Part shown: positions 1-12,236 of the stretch, piece after piece
Position numbering within the stretch: position 1 is the stretch's first letter
Layout of the letters: the number at the start of each line of letters is the position of its first letter
Assembly: GCF_030936135.1 (NCBI RefSeq)
Contig: NC_082596.1
Coordinates: 2,642,155 to 2,706,154 of the forward strand
Direction of reading: 5' to 3'
Length of the DNA: 64,000 nucleotides
From: Gavia stellata
Taxonomy: Eukaryota; Chordata; Aves; Gaviiformes; Gaviidae
Notes under the pieces: model-generated
The model's database searches: none
What the model was told of the DNA's origin: nothing
Seen by the model: the letters and a program-made list of their open reading frames with translations, nothing else
Made by a program: the position numbers and the translations under genes

Positions 1-2340
1 CTCTTGCTTCCTGCAGAATTTGCCTCCTTCTTTCTCTCCTGCTTTCAATTCACCCCCAACATTTGCATAACTTTCCTCCTCAGTCATTGCTCCACCTCTG
101 GAGAAGCCACTTGTCAATGTGCTGCCACAAAGTGCTGTATTTTAATTTTGAATTTCCATGGCTTTGAAGCTGACATTTTCCATTAGACAAAAAAAAGAAA
201 AAAAGAAGCCTCCATCCTGCTGTGTACCACATAAAGCACAGCTATGTGTTAGCTGCAGCAGCAGGTCGCTTTGCAAAACCTACTGGACACGTGGGGAAAC
301 GTGGCCACGCTGGGTACCACCACCAGTGCCCGACAAATTGGGGAAGTCAAAACATGGGAAAATTAAGGCATTTATGCAAAAGTGATGCAGAGAAGACTGT
401 GACAAAGCTAGAAACTGAGTCTCCATCTCAGGAGTCTCTGCTCAGTGTTTGCTCCGTAGAAAAATTCTTGTTGTCTCCTGTGGTGCAACCCCCGAAGAGC
501 AAATCAAGCTCGTTTTTCACCTCTGTGCCTCTGTGGTTTTTGTGCCTGTCCTGATCTCTGCAGGAGGGCAGCTACTTGCTGAGTTTAGAATTAAATAGTT
601 CATTCGCAGCTGGTCACTTGCGGGAGGCAAAAATAAGGCAGTCCCATAGGATCAGGTGAGAAACATACTTCTGCTTTGCTTTTCCTTTGCTGAAGCTCGA
701 CTTTATTACCAGTCTGCTTGGTTGAAAAATTCGGTTTCCAGGTCATAAATAGAAAAACAAACAAAAAAAACCCCCAACCACCAACGAAAAGCAACCAAAA
801 AACCCAACAAAAAGCCATTGCAGATGTGCAGATCAAATGTTACTGCAGCTAATTAATTACTGCATCTTGCTTAATTCTTATTTTCCTTCTGGAGTCCACT
901 GAGCACATTTCTCACATAAATTTTAGCTGCTGTCTGACTGCCTTTTTCAAGTCAGTTTGACATCAAAAAAATGGGGTATACTTAACCTGTCCCAATGCAT
1001 TTTAATGATTTTGTACATTTACAGTTGTTTACCTGTGTGTTTATGAAGTAGTAGGTAAGTACATGTGCATGAGGATGTGTGAGAAATATATATATATGTG
1101 TTTATATGTATGTGCATGCATCAGAGATGTAGGGTCAGAGAACTGTTTTGCATTGCATATGATATTTGCCCCATGAGCACCGTGTAGGACATGGCAGTGC
1201 CTCTCAGTGCAGCCTTATACATACACGCTGAGCATGGGCATGTGAAAATGCAAAAACACTCCTAGTCCCGTCAGAAAAATGCCTGTCACTACTGACTCTG
1301 CTCAGGACATGTTGATTTTGATGATCAGGCAGGTACTTGCTTTTCTTTAGAAATCTGGATTAATTAATTGAAGCAATACCTTGGTGATGTCCTCTTTTCT
1401 GCATGATGCTCTAAGCCTTTAAATTTTAACCTCCTTTGATGAACAAGTGTTTAACACCTGCCCAGCTGCTGCTGCTAAGAGAGCTGCAGGCATTTACATG
1501 GCAGAAAATTTCATGGTACTGACTTCTCTTTTTCCTCAAATTTGGCCTTTTACCTCAAGGACTTTAAAATCAAGGGGAAGTGGTGTTGGTGAGGACTTAG
1601 CCCTGGTGTGTCTCTGTAGACGTGGAGTCATCTAGCACAAGTCAGGGTGCAGCAGCTGAGAGCAGCACACTTGCACTTGGTTATGTCTTAAATGAAATCT
1701 GCAAGGGGAGAAAGCAAACGAAACCACCCAAACGTTACATAGGATTCCTCCCCACAGGCTGAGAGTCCTGCTTGTCCTCTGTTTCCCCTCAAAACACAAT
1801 ATCTATCCTTTCTTTCCCAATTTAGAAGTTCAAGGGGCTCTTGCAAACTCCACAGGAGCCAAGAGATGTTGTTTGTCAAAGCAGCAAACAGCTGTGAAGC
1901 AGCTGGCTGGTGGGAGCTTGAACCAGGAGCATGATCTTGGGACTCCCTCTCTCAGGAAGCCACAGCTCTTCTGGCTCTTGTGGTGGCTGCATGCTCTCTT
2001 CAGAAGCCACGTTGCTTCTTACTAATGTGCTAAAGCCGGAGTGTCTCTGGGACTCAGGAGGAGATGCGCAAGGCCCACCTCCACAGAGAGTTGTTAGCGT
2101 GAAGGAAGGCAGTTCAGGCTGCACAGTTGACTTCTCTTGAGATGATCAGCAAAGAGACTGAAGAGTGCCTGAAACCTGACTACCTCATTCCCCTGGGCCT
2201 CTTTTTTGGCATCACTGCCATAACAGCTACTCAACTTGCTAACGAGCCAGCATAATGAGTGATGTTCATTACTCAAACATAATGCGCATACAATCATCAG
2301 TGAGTTTCTCTGTTGGTGCTATTCAGCATCATGTTCTAAA

Positions 2341-2440
2341 AGGATTCTCAGGTTTTTAAGGCCAGGAAGGAATGATTTTGACCATCCAATATGAAGTCCT
2401 ACACGGCCCCAGCTTAGGAACTGCTCTTGTGTTCCATGCT
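2341..2440 (-). repeat. Old CR1-like 3'-end relic
   Basis: TTAAGGCCAGGAAGGAATG, GACCATCCAATATGAAGTCC and the following CAC.GCCCC pattern resemble the conserved 3' end of ancient amniote CR1 copies (GGCCAGAAGGGACCAT, then GTCTGACCTCCTG). It is heavily diverged; the call rests on recalled consensus, not a search. Confidence 0.4.
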
Positions 2441-3146
2441 GTCATCTCTAGGGCTTGGTAGGAAACTGGCCTACCCAAGGGTCTTGCCAGCATGAGGAAG
2501 ATTTGAGCCTCAGCAGCATATTTTTTTTTTTTTTAAGTCATGAACGAAAATAGGTCTGAGCAAGCAAGCACCTGGACAAGTCCTCCACATGGGTGCCCTC
2601 AGGACTCCTTACTCAGAAGGCTGTTGAAAGCTGCTTTGAAGGTGTTTTCTATTTGCTTGAAAGCTGCAAGGCAGACACTTCCCTCGGGATGCACTGACAT
2701 CTTCCTGGGAGAAGCAGGTTAGGGAAAATAAGAAAAAAAAAAAAGCAGTCATCTTCCTTCTTTTCTTCTATTTAGATCTTGTCACAACAGGACCTCAGGA
2801 GCAGATACTCAGCTCAGGCCCAGATTCATCCTACCTCATCTTGGACACCTCAGTAGCACAGCGAGCTCAAGCATTCCCTTCAGCCACAGAATAGAGAGAA
2901 ATCACCGCAGAGGGTAATATCCTCCTCTGGTCCCAAATATTCCAGGAACAGTGTCGTGCTTCGTAAGGGCCCTTCCCTATATGGGTAGCCCAGGGCAAAT
3001 GCTTTGCAATTTCTTCAGTTTTCAGATTCTTCTCAATTTTCCAGCACAGCCATGTTTTCCCAGTGTAGTAACCAAGAAACGTGGTTTCTTACTTGTGCAA
3101 CATACCATTTATCCACTGCTGCAGTGTGGCTGTGCTTCCTCCTTGC

Positions 3147-3354
3147 GAGATCATGGTGTATGTACAGGTGTTCTCTGTTTGCCCTATGGCTATAGCCTGG
3201 GGTAGCTGCAAGGCAGGATCACAGGGTCATAGGACAGTTCGGGGGAACCTCAGGAGGCCCTTTGCAAGCTGGACTATCCTGTGACCCTCCCTTGCAGCCA
3301 CACCGCCTTATAACCACAGCGCAAACCGAAACCACCTGTACATACACTGACCTC
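3147..3354. repeat. Long imperfect inverted repeat (hairpin-forming)
   Basis: The left arm (about 3147-3226) and the reverse complement of the right arm (about 3276-3354) align over roughly 75-80 bases, with most positions matching by eye. Both read GTGTATGTACAGGTG, then a CTGTTTGC-like block, GCTGCAAGG and GTCACAGG-like ends. The spacer is about 50 bases. Translating the two arms gives similar peptides (VYVQV.SVC...CK.GSQ), which independently confirms the pairing. Origin is unknown: an inverted duplication, a MITE-like element or a transcribed hairpin are all possible. Confidence 0.75.
3215..3275 (-). repeat. Weak CR1 3'-end-like segment in the hairpin spacer
   Basis: The spacer reads GGTCATAGGACAGTTC and AACCTCAGGAGG, resembling the reverse complement of avian CR1 3' ends (ATCATAGAATCAT, then GGGACCTCAGGAGGTC). 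The match is short and diverged. Confidence 0.35.
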
Positions 3355-4597
3355 CTGCATCCACCACCTCTGACAGTGCTCTTATTTACAGTCCTATGGA
3401 CAGAGCAGGGACATGTGCTCCCTCCTTCCAGCTCCCCTTGATGAGAAACAGCAGGACCTGCTGAACCATCTCTAGGGCTATGATCTGAGGTTTGGGCTCT
3501 CCTGCCCTCCCAGCTCATCACCTCACATGGTGCCTGGTGCTTAGTATTTCCCTTCTGCCTCCTAATGCTATAGGATCATGGTATGGGAGATGTAGCGTGA
3601 GAAACACCCCTGCAGGAAGGATGGAGAAGCCCTGGGACTCACCATCAGGCGCTGTTGATTGAAGAAAGGTTGGATCGTGGTTCAAGGGTGGGGGGATTGG
3701 GCTAAGAGCCTCTGGGCAGCCCCACGCCTGTACAATCACTTCAGACATTTCAGGATATCCAATTCATTTCAGCCAGGCCAAGAGAGCTTATTACATCTGG
3801 GGATGTACTGGGCTATGATGACTTTGGATCAAGGCTCTGGAGAGCAGCAGATCCAAATCTGGATCACATTTGCTAGACCCCTAAGCCTCCTGCAATCCTG
3901 CCTATACACCTAAAAACTGTCAATCAGGTGATGGAGCAGAGTCAGGGAGACAAGGACACATTTTCCTGCTGGAGGATTTCAGCCATTCAAGGGGAAGCGC
4001 CAAAGAAATGAATAATCCCTAGCTCAACTCATTTCTTGTCATCTTTCATGAGTGATATCCTTAACCCCCTTGTGCACTGAGCCGTGCTCCTGCTCGCAGC
4101 CTGCCTGGTAATGCAGGAGGTGACAGGGAAATGCAGGTTTGCAGGCATACAGGCAGGGTAGCATTAGCATTGCGCTGGCCCCGTTGGAAACTATAATCCA
4201 GCATCACTGCCCTCTGCCAGTAATGCTGCCAGACTTGTGTTAAATATCAGCCCCTCACATCATATGGCATTGGGAAGGGGGCATCAAGGTTTGGGTTAGA
4301 GATACCTGCAGAAAAGCAGGCTGCGTCGCACAGAAAAGGGAATTCCTCGTGCCCTGGAAATGTGCATCATAAGGGGAGGTATTTTTTGGGGTGCCAAGAA
4401 GCTACAAAGCTAAAAGCAAAAGATGCACATAGGGTAAGTTTGGCCCCGGGCTATGGCTCTTCCAGAGCAGAGAGCCAAGGTGGCACCTTGCAGGTCCAGG
4501 AGAGGTGTTTCCCAGCACCCGGGCGCGATGCAAACCACACGTGGGGCGCGGGCAGGGGCGCTTTTAAAAAGCAGACATCGCTAGAGTTTACACCTCT

Positions 4598-4603
4598 TTT
4601 ATT
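4598..4603 (-). terminator. Distal poly(A) signal AATAAA for ADGRB1
   Basis: On the gene strand the sequence reads CTAATAAAAGAGGTG. A GT-rich patch (GTGTGGTTTGC) lies downstream at about 4535-4545, as expected for the cleavage machinery. It is the best hexamer at a plausible distance, placing cleavage near 4575-4590. No transcript evidence is available. Confidence 0.65.
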
Positions 4604-5998
4604 AGAAATAAGACACATTCATTTTGTGCTCTGAAAACTGTACAGAAAAAAAATTGACGAACACAGAGAGGAGGGAGGGGAAGGCATGGCATGGGGCAAG
4701 GCAGGGCAGGGCATGGGAAAACAGAATTAACCAGAGGAGCTGAGCAGAGAAAGTCGAATATCAACAGTTATTAAACAAACATTTATCTCTGTAATTACAT
4801 AACACCGTTAATGTCCTGCAAGTCGGCTGGAGTGAATGGGTGAATGGGGAAGGTTGGAGAGAAGAGGGCAGGCTTGGTCGGGCAGGGGAGGGGGAAAAAA
4901 AAAGAGAAAAGAATTAAAACACAGTAGAAAGATATCTGTATGCTAAAATTCATAATGTGTAATTATAATAATTACAATATCATACAACCCGGCATCTGAG
5001 GGAGGCCTTTGTGCTTTCCTGTTTCATAGAATAATCTAAAATTGAACAATATCACAGTTTTTGTAAGTAATCAGTTTCCCTATTTTTTAACTATTTGGAT
5101 TTTTTTAATGTTTTTCTTTCCATCCTTGATATGATACAGTTAATGGCAAGGTAAATGCCACTGTCCTTAAAGATCAGTTACCCAGGTGGCCCAAAGGAAA
5201 GTTGAAGCAGGGATGTTTGCATGTCAAGCAACACCTCTCAGTGGAGGAAACACAACTGGTGTCAGTGATTGGTTTGCATCTTGTATCCATTGCTAGCTTT
5301 TTCCTAAAAATGTTGTTTGTTTTTTTTTTTTTTAAAAAAAGACCCAAACACACAGTAATAACTCATACGCTGATCAAGCTTTACTGCTGTCTGGCACAAT
5401 CTGGCCACTCACAACCAGAGGTTTGTTGCCGCACATCTCCAAAGCTGGGAGAGTTGTTCCAAACATCAGACAGGCAGCGCTGGGAATGATAAAAAAAAAT
5501 GAAGTCTGCATGTAATGTCAGTGGTATATTTTTTAATGATAAAAATATTGCACAACATGTTTTGGGGTGAAATGTAGATACCTTATTTTTTGTAAATAGC
5601 CTTGAGAAATGTTTAATGAAAAAAATATTATTTTTTTCATGGTGAAATAAAAAGACAGTATTTTATCATGAGGAATGTCCTGCTCTCCTGACCAGCTGCA
5701 CCTCTTCCTTCTTGTAGGACCACAAACCTGCCTGCTGGCTCTGGGCAGTGGGGAGGGAGAAGAGCCAGCAAGGGGAAAATAACCAAAGCCCAAACTGAAT
5801 AAAACAAAGCAAAATTTTGCAAGCGAGTGATGAGGGGGCCGTGTGTTCCCACCATCCCAAACTTTCCATGGAGCAACTTGCCTTCCACCTTCAGCAGGTG
5901 GCATCCTCACCCCATGCCTGTGCAGTCCTATGGCACAGAAAGGCATTCGAAATGACAAGAGCCAAAGAAAAGAAAGGTCTCGGGTTTCAAGTTCTCTT

Positions 5999-6004
5999 TT
6001 TATT
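5999..6004 (-). terminator. Possible proximal poly(A) signal inside the 3' UTR
   Basis: AATAAA on the gene strand (TTCAATAAAAAGAG) about 1.2 kb after the stop codon. If used, it would roughly halve the 3' UTR. The A-rich surroundings make chance occurrence likely. Confidence 0.35.
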
Positions 6005-7194
6005 GAAGAAAAGAAAAGAAGAAGGAAAAAAATAGATTATTTTGTTTGTTTGTTTGTTTGTTTCCAAGTGGACGTTATTCATGTTGTCAGTTTGTCTCAA
6101 TGTCCTAAGGCAACATCTCTGTATACCAAATATCTCCAGGTACATCGGCAGATCTGTCTTTCCCTCTTTCTCTCTCTGCCTTCCAGGGAGGGGCAGCTTG
6201 GAATAAATCTGAGTCCGAAAGCAAGGAAAAATAACAGGAAAAAAAAAAAAGGATGAGGCCAAAAGGACCTTCGCAAGGCCCGTGCTGAGTTATCTATTTA
6301 ACAGTCAATGAAACGACCTACATTCTTCTTGTTGGTCTGTTTTTCTAACACCTTCGACCCTCTCCCTGGAGACGGGGCGAGCAGTTTTGGAGGTGGTCCT
6401 TTCCTCCTGCACCTGTCCCACTCCTTAGGGTGTGCAGAAGCTCCGCTGTGGAGGGATGAGAGGAGGAAGCCCCACCTTACCTCTCCACCTAAGCCATGGA
6501 TGATGCCACCACTTCCCCCTCCGGGCCCCATGGGGACCCGCTGCGGGGATGCCACGATGCCAGGTCACAGTGTGGCACATAGGAGTGGGAATGTCTTCTT
6601 GGCCACCGCTTGGCGCATCCCGTCTCCTTCCTTCTTGGATGAGCTGGTGAGGGAGAGGTGGGGGGGCGAGGATCAGCCAGGGATGCTGCAGACCCTCAAG
6701 GCTGGGTCTTCCCCAGGGATCTACGGCCAGACCGCATCCCAGCGAGGCTCCGGCAGGTGTCCCCACTTGTGATCCCCAAACAACCCCGATCTTCTTGGCC
6801 CTTCGCAGTGGCTGCTGGGCATCTGTGGCAGAGCAGGAAGGCTCCTGGCGTGCGGAAGCAGCTGGAAAGCATCTCGGCAGGGCTCGTCCCCTGCAGTCCC
6901 TCCCCACCCTCTGCCTCCTCCTCGCTCTCTTCCAGGTTCACTTCTTCTCCAGTCCTACCTGGGAAAGCTCATGTTGTCCTGAACCTACAGCTACTATACT
7001 CTATAAAGTAATATTCCCCCTCTTTGCTGAGAACAATACAAAAGTTACTCCGTCTTACCAAAGGTTTCAAAAGAAACCAAACACTTCTCTTGCTCGGTTC
7101 CGATTTAATTTAATCATTTCTTTAAAACGTGGTTTTGTTTTGTTTGTTTCGTTTGTTTTCCGGAAAAAAAAAAGTCCCTTTCTTCCCTTTCCGC

Positions 7195-7392
7195 TCAGAC
7201 CTCTGTCTGAAGGTCAATAATGTCTTGTCCCACCAGTGGGATGGTGGCTCCTGTTTTCTCCCACTCTACAGTTTTTAGTTCTAGGGGAGACTGTGCCACA
7301 GGTTCGATGTCCTTTTTAACCCATGATGGTGGGGACTGGACTTTCCTGATTCCTTCCCAGGGTCTCTTGTTTGGTGTCTGCTGTTTTTCTTG
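7195..7392 (-). CDS. ADGRB1: ADGRB1 terminal coding exon with QTEV PDZ ligand and stop
   Basis: The last coding exon, 198 nt, encodes 65 residues and a TGA stop (residues 502-566). It starts [14 protein letters not shown], contains [10 protein letters not shown] and [20 protein letters not shown], and ends DIIDLQTEV. The last four residues are a class I PDZ ligand which in mammals binds MAGI and other synaptic PDZ proteins. The first residue is Gln where I recall Pro in human. The acceptor is CCTTTTCCAG before CAAGAAAAAC. The stop is at 7195-7197, and the long 3' UTR follows toward lower coordinates. The 12.2-kb intron before it is the second longest complete intron here. Confidence 0.96.
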   Translation of the reverse strand, partial: QEKQQTPNKRPWEGIRKVQSPPSWVKKDIEPVAQSPLELKTVEWEKTGATIPLVGQDIIDLQTEV

Positions 7393-7587
7393 CTGGAAAA
7401 GGAGGGAAGTGTAAGAAAGCAGAGAGAGAAAGAAAGAAAGAGAGGTTAGTACCTGTGCAACAAACACCATTTTTTCACCTCCTTCTCTTATATCAAAGGC
7501 AAATTTTTCTGTGAAACTCCTGATCCAAAATAAAGGGGGGCTTCAATGAAAATTGCACTTGGTGTGTAAACTGCCTATTTTCAGGAA

Positions 7588-7640
7588 GAAAATATAAACT
7601 TTTTTTTTCCACTGAAAATATAAACTTTTTTTTTTCCACT
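7588..7640. repeat. Two-copy tandem duplication, 26/27 bp
   Basis: The units at 7588-7613 and 7614-7640 both read GAAAATATAAAC, a T-run, then CCACT. They differ only by one T (9 against 10), as expected from a recent slippage duplication. Confidence 0.9.
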
Positions 7641-10600
7641 GCTATCTCTATCACCTAATGCCTAGATATTTCAGCTTTCAGCTGAGGTTTTTGCCTCTTG
7701 CATTTCCACTGAAAAACTGAACATGGTTTTGACAATTTAAGATCTTTTCCTGCTTCTACAGAAAATCCCCACATAGAAATTCAGATTACAATGAGGTCTT
7801 TTTGAACATACATCAACTACATTTTATATACATAAGAACATATTTGTTATGTAGCACAGCTATTTATAGGCTATTTAATTGCAGCCAAACATGCTAACTA
7901 TTTTGCCAGTGAACCCATGCTGTTTGATGGGCTGGATCATCAGCTCTGAAACAGCTCCATCAGCTCCACACCAAGCCTTCGAGGCTTTATCGATTGCCGT
8001 TAGCCCAGTCACATGCCAGAATCCCACCAAGCATATCAATCCAGAGAATATCTTTCAATGTTTCTGCCAATATGCACCAAGACAAGGCTCCGTGGAGAGC
8101 TGAGGCTCTGTAAAACAGGTGTATTCTTCAGTGCGTATATGAAGGGGAGTCCATGCAAAGATTTTAAATGAGTTGTTCCACTAAGCTTCTCCCCCCTACC
8201 AAGAGTGATGCTTTTCACAGTTAATTATCCCCACAAAACACTCCAGCACTGGGCGAGAAAAGGCTTCCCTGCATGTGACAGGAGCACAGAGCCCTTTTGA
8301 GCCACCGGCCAAAGCGAAAGTGGCGGCTAGCAGAAAGGGTGGGAGGAAAGGCAGCTGCGTGGAGGATGACAAGGAGAGAAGAAGTCTGGGGAGAAGGTGA
8401 GGAGACAGACATGCAGCTGACATGCAGCTCAGGATGCGTCACAGCTCAATGTTATCACTGAAATGTATTGATTGAGGGGACACGAAGCCACACATAGACT
8501 GCGGTGTCAGGATTGCACTGAGGATGCTGCAGAGATTGCTGCAGCCCCATGGGAAACCTAAATACTCATCCGCTACATGGGTGGATCTGCTAATCCACCT
8601 GCCTTGGCTTCTGATTTTGTCCCTTCCCAAGAGACTTTTGTAAGTCTGTGATTTATCCCACCTCCACACCGCAACGTCGATAGGAAAGGCCCTGTAGCAT
8701 TATCGCTACAGGGACAGCTTTCATCACATCACCCAAGCCACGAATTCTGCTTTTCCAAACTTTCAACCTTAATATAAAAATAAGATATGTTTGAAGTTGC
8801 TCCTGCATCCCTGCAGGGAGAAGGCGCTGGGTGAGGTCATTTGGGGGCTGGAGAGTGACAAATGTAGGAACCAGGTAAACCCAGTCTTCTCAATGGGAAG
8901 CGGAAACGTTCTGAAATTATCTTTATTTTAATCCGAAGGGAGAAAAATAACTTTTTAAAAGTCCTTTGAAAGAGAATTGCTTTTTTAAAAAATCAAGTTT
9001 TGGAAAAGTATGTTTGAGAATAATGTAAAACATGTTGGTTCTTGAAAACTGCAGCTGTGGTTTTCATTAAACTCCATGACACAGAGCTTTTCTTGTGCTG
9101 TTGGTGTTATTCTTACTTTATTCCATGATGTAACACAATGGTGATTAATACTGATATGACAGAAAAGGTGATAAAACTGTTGAGTTATTCCATTATCTAT
9201 TTTGGAACTTATTTAAGAACCACTGCCACTAAAAACTGAAACCTTTTTATCTCTGTGTGTGTCTTAATGAGACAAGTTCAAGACTTCCTGAAGTGAAACT
9301 TCTACCTACGGTGTTTTTGCAGGCCATTAGTCTGCCATGAAAAGATGCAGCAAGAAAGTACACATAAAGACAAAAACACATATAAAGCAAAAAATGGAAC
9401 GAAACTAAAATTTTTCCAAAAGGTGAAGAATAAAGAGCTCGGTCTGAACAGCACTTTTCAATGAACAACTTTTTGTTTTCTGCCACAATTGCTGCAATTC
9501 CACAAGTTTTCAAAGTTACCGCTGTCCACAGCTGTATTATTTAGCAGAAAGCAGCACAAATGATCGTATGCATGAAGTTCATAAATAATTCCATCTTTTC
9601 CCTCAAATGAAATCCCCTCTTTGATGGCATTATTTATAGCCACCTTCAGCATCAGGTTTTTCTATTCCCAACCAATCTCTGTTTTAACAGTCCCTCCGTC
9701 TGCCACACTCCTGACCTTCAGCCTCTCCTTCATGCTGTGAGGATGCACCCAGATCTGGTCATGTACAATGAACGTGATCAGCAAACCTCAGAGCCGTTCT
9801 TGTCACGGGCTGCTTTTCAGCTACTGAGCGAGAGCAGCTGCAAATCCATGCAGGGAACAGAAATTGGGAAAAAAAAACCAACCCCAAACAATTATGAGCT
9901 CACATCTACAGCAATGGTCTCTGATCAGACCTGTCACTGGGGAACAAGACCTAAGGGTTACAATAATTATTCAATGGCGATAAAAAACAGACACTAAATG
10001 TTGGGAATTATTAAGAATGGATAAATTAAGAAAGGAAGAGAGAAAGAAACAGAAAACATCACTGTGCCGGTGCATAATTCCACTCGGCACCTGCCTCTTG
10101 AATATTATGTGCACTCCATGGGCTTCCTGATAGAAGGATATAGAGGAAGTGATAAGGGTGGCCAGTTTACAGCTGTGAACAAAGTTAGGTAGCATATTCT
10201 GTAGGAGGAAAGATTACACAGACTATGACCTTTCTGCCTTGAAAAGAGATTATGGATGGATGTGAAAGAGGTCTATGAAACTCTTAGTGGCTTGCTGACG
10301 GTAGGAATGGACTACTGATGGTAGGGATCATCTCTTGCAACACAAGAACTACAGAGCATGACAAGGCACCAAGCAATGCCTGGCCCAGAGTCAACCCCAG
10401 GAGCTGGTTCTGCACACAGTGCCCAGCTGAACTGCAGGCCACCTTTCCACAGCTCTCTGTTGATGATGAAAACTTCCGAAGTTATAAAAAAGTATGTGAA
10501 AACATTCACAAAAGCAACAACGATTCAGTACTATAGAAGTAAAGTGACACCATTCTGCATCAGGGGGTCTCTGAGCACAAATTAATGAAGTCTTCAGGAT

Positions 10601-12183
10601 CTTTTTGATCTACCACATGCTTTTGCACTACCACATGCTTGCCCTGCTCTCTTATTTTTCCCAGCTGCTTTTTACTTTGCCAGGAGGCAGGGCCAGAGTG
10701 GCCTTGGGTCTGACCCCATACGGTTGTTTCCATCTAGCTTATCAGTGCGATGTGTTATCTAGCTATGACTGTGGCAGGCATAGTGACTCCAAAGATGTGT
10801 ACTTATGGTTAGAAAATGAAAAGGAGCCTTGGGAGATCAGCAAATGGAGAGGGGAGGCTTGCTTTCAGTTTCCCACTTCTCAGAAAAGAATTAGACTTCT
10901 CTAGTGATGCTGTGAGTGGAGGTGCTGTCTCAGGCGTGGGATGCACCGGCTGTCCACCACGGTGCACCAGCAGCTCACAGAGCTGCGTGCACAGCCGTGA
11001 TCTGAGCATGGGTGGAGAAGGACTTGGTGCCTGGTTGGATCTCTAAGCATGTTAAATGCAATCAGCCAGGCTGAGCTCTGGCAAGGATGTTGGGAGACAA
11101 AAGAAATTCTTTTCCTCTTGGCAAGAGGCACCCTGGGAATTGGTAGCAGGCTCCTGGGAACAGCACCCTTTTTCTTTCCCTCCATATGGAAAAGGGTTTT
11201 ATTGGGTCTGGACCACTTGAACAGCACATAGAAACAGCCATGGGGCTCATGCTTCAACTCTGGCATTTTACTCCAGCCCCACTGTGGGGTCTTAGCAATC
11301 CTTGCAGACAGGAGGGAAAATCTAGCTATGCACAGAAAAGAAGAAAAAACCTGGAGAGAGGCTTGTGTAGTCCGGCTGCAAAAGGCACTGGTGCTGGCCC
11401 AGGGCCTGGCACCTTGGAGACAGCCAGGAATGGCCCGAGACAGGAGCTGAAAGCAGTGGAGGCTGCTCTGCCAGTAACTCACAGAGACAGAGCCATTACT
11501 CTGGCCTGACACAGCCCATGAGCTTCTGGCCATCGGCGAGGGGGGAATGTTTATCGGTTCCTGCCTGGTGCCAGGACGGCGGAGCAGACTGCTGTCGGAG
11601 CGGTGGGAAGGGAGGGAGCACCCAGACCCAAGGCTGGGGTAAAACCTGCTGCGCAGGGCAAACTGGAGGTCTTCATCACCCCAGTGGCATTCGGAGTCTC
11701 CTTCATTGAGCCGTGGCTTTCATTTTGGCTGCACATCTTTAAGGCAGAGGGAGAGGATTTGGGACAAAAGGCATTTAAGATGCAGTGCCAACAAAACCCC
11801 CCAAATCTCTAACAAAGACAGAGGCAAAGCCCATTGAGATAATCCACACAGCCCTCTCCTCCTAAAGCCAGTCCTGGCAGACTGCAACAAGTCACCTGTG
11901 CTGGACTCACGGTGGCTATGGAAAGGTGACGGTCATGGAGCGAGGCACCTCCCTACCACAGGCTCTTCTGCACATTGGCTCTGGGCTGTCTTCAAGGGTC
12001 CAGGCTGGCTTCATCCAGAGTACCTGGATCCTAGTGCAAATCTTTTGCTTAGGAGCGGTGTCAGTGCATTGCATAAATACGGCATGGGAGACTGACTGGC
12101 TGCTCTAAGACAGCTTTCATTTCACACTTCAGTCAAAAACAATGAAATGCGCAAGCTGCTAAGCTGCATCTCCTTGTGTTTGG

Positions 12184-12236
12184 TTTTGTTGTTGTTGTTG
12201 TTTTCTTTTTTGTTTGATTGATTGTTTGTTTTTTTT
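12184..12236. repeat. GTT/T-rich simple repeat
   Basis: Runs of TTG triplets followed by TTTG/ATTG units and a T8 run. Low-complexity intronic DNA. Confidence 0.85.

Larger units (their letters stand above)
1..4579. other. Intergenic DNA downstream of ADGRB1
   Basis: No coding exon, RNA gene or promoter is recognisable. ORFs here are short and overlap in both strands without codon structure. It contains a short TA/TG-rich run near 1086-1120, a degraded CR1-like segment near 2341-2440, a large imperfect inverted repeat at 3147-3354 and a CpG-rich patch at about 4515-4565 just past the predicted end of the gene. Confidence 0.6.
4580..7194 (-). other. ADGRB1: ADGRB1 3' untranslated region
   Basis: About 2.6 kb from the TGA stop to the predicted cleavage site. 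It begins with an A-rich purine stretch, has a GC-rich block at about 6340-6950, then becomes AT-rich with several homopolymer runs and a (GTTT)n tract at 6041-6063 (AAAC-type on the gene strand). Minus-strand ORFs of up to 160 codons inside the GC block are not supported as coding. The distal end is inferred only from a poly(A) signal, so it may be shorter or longer in practice. Confidence 0.7.

Noticed and set aside
1..4579. Possible neighbouring gene such as ARC or LY6 family, which lie near ADGRB1 in human
   Set aside because: No exon with LY6-type cysteine spacing or Gag-like ARC sequence is visible on either strand.
6425..6907. 160-codon minus-strand ORF downstream of the ADGRB1 stop
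   Set aside because: It lies in the 3' UTR GC block, overlaps a similar-length ORF on the other strand, and matches no protein I know.
10611..10639. CTACCACATGCTT occurring twice close together
   Set aside because: A 13-base near-tandem word in intronic DNA with no further structure; below the level worth reporting as a repeat.
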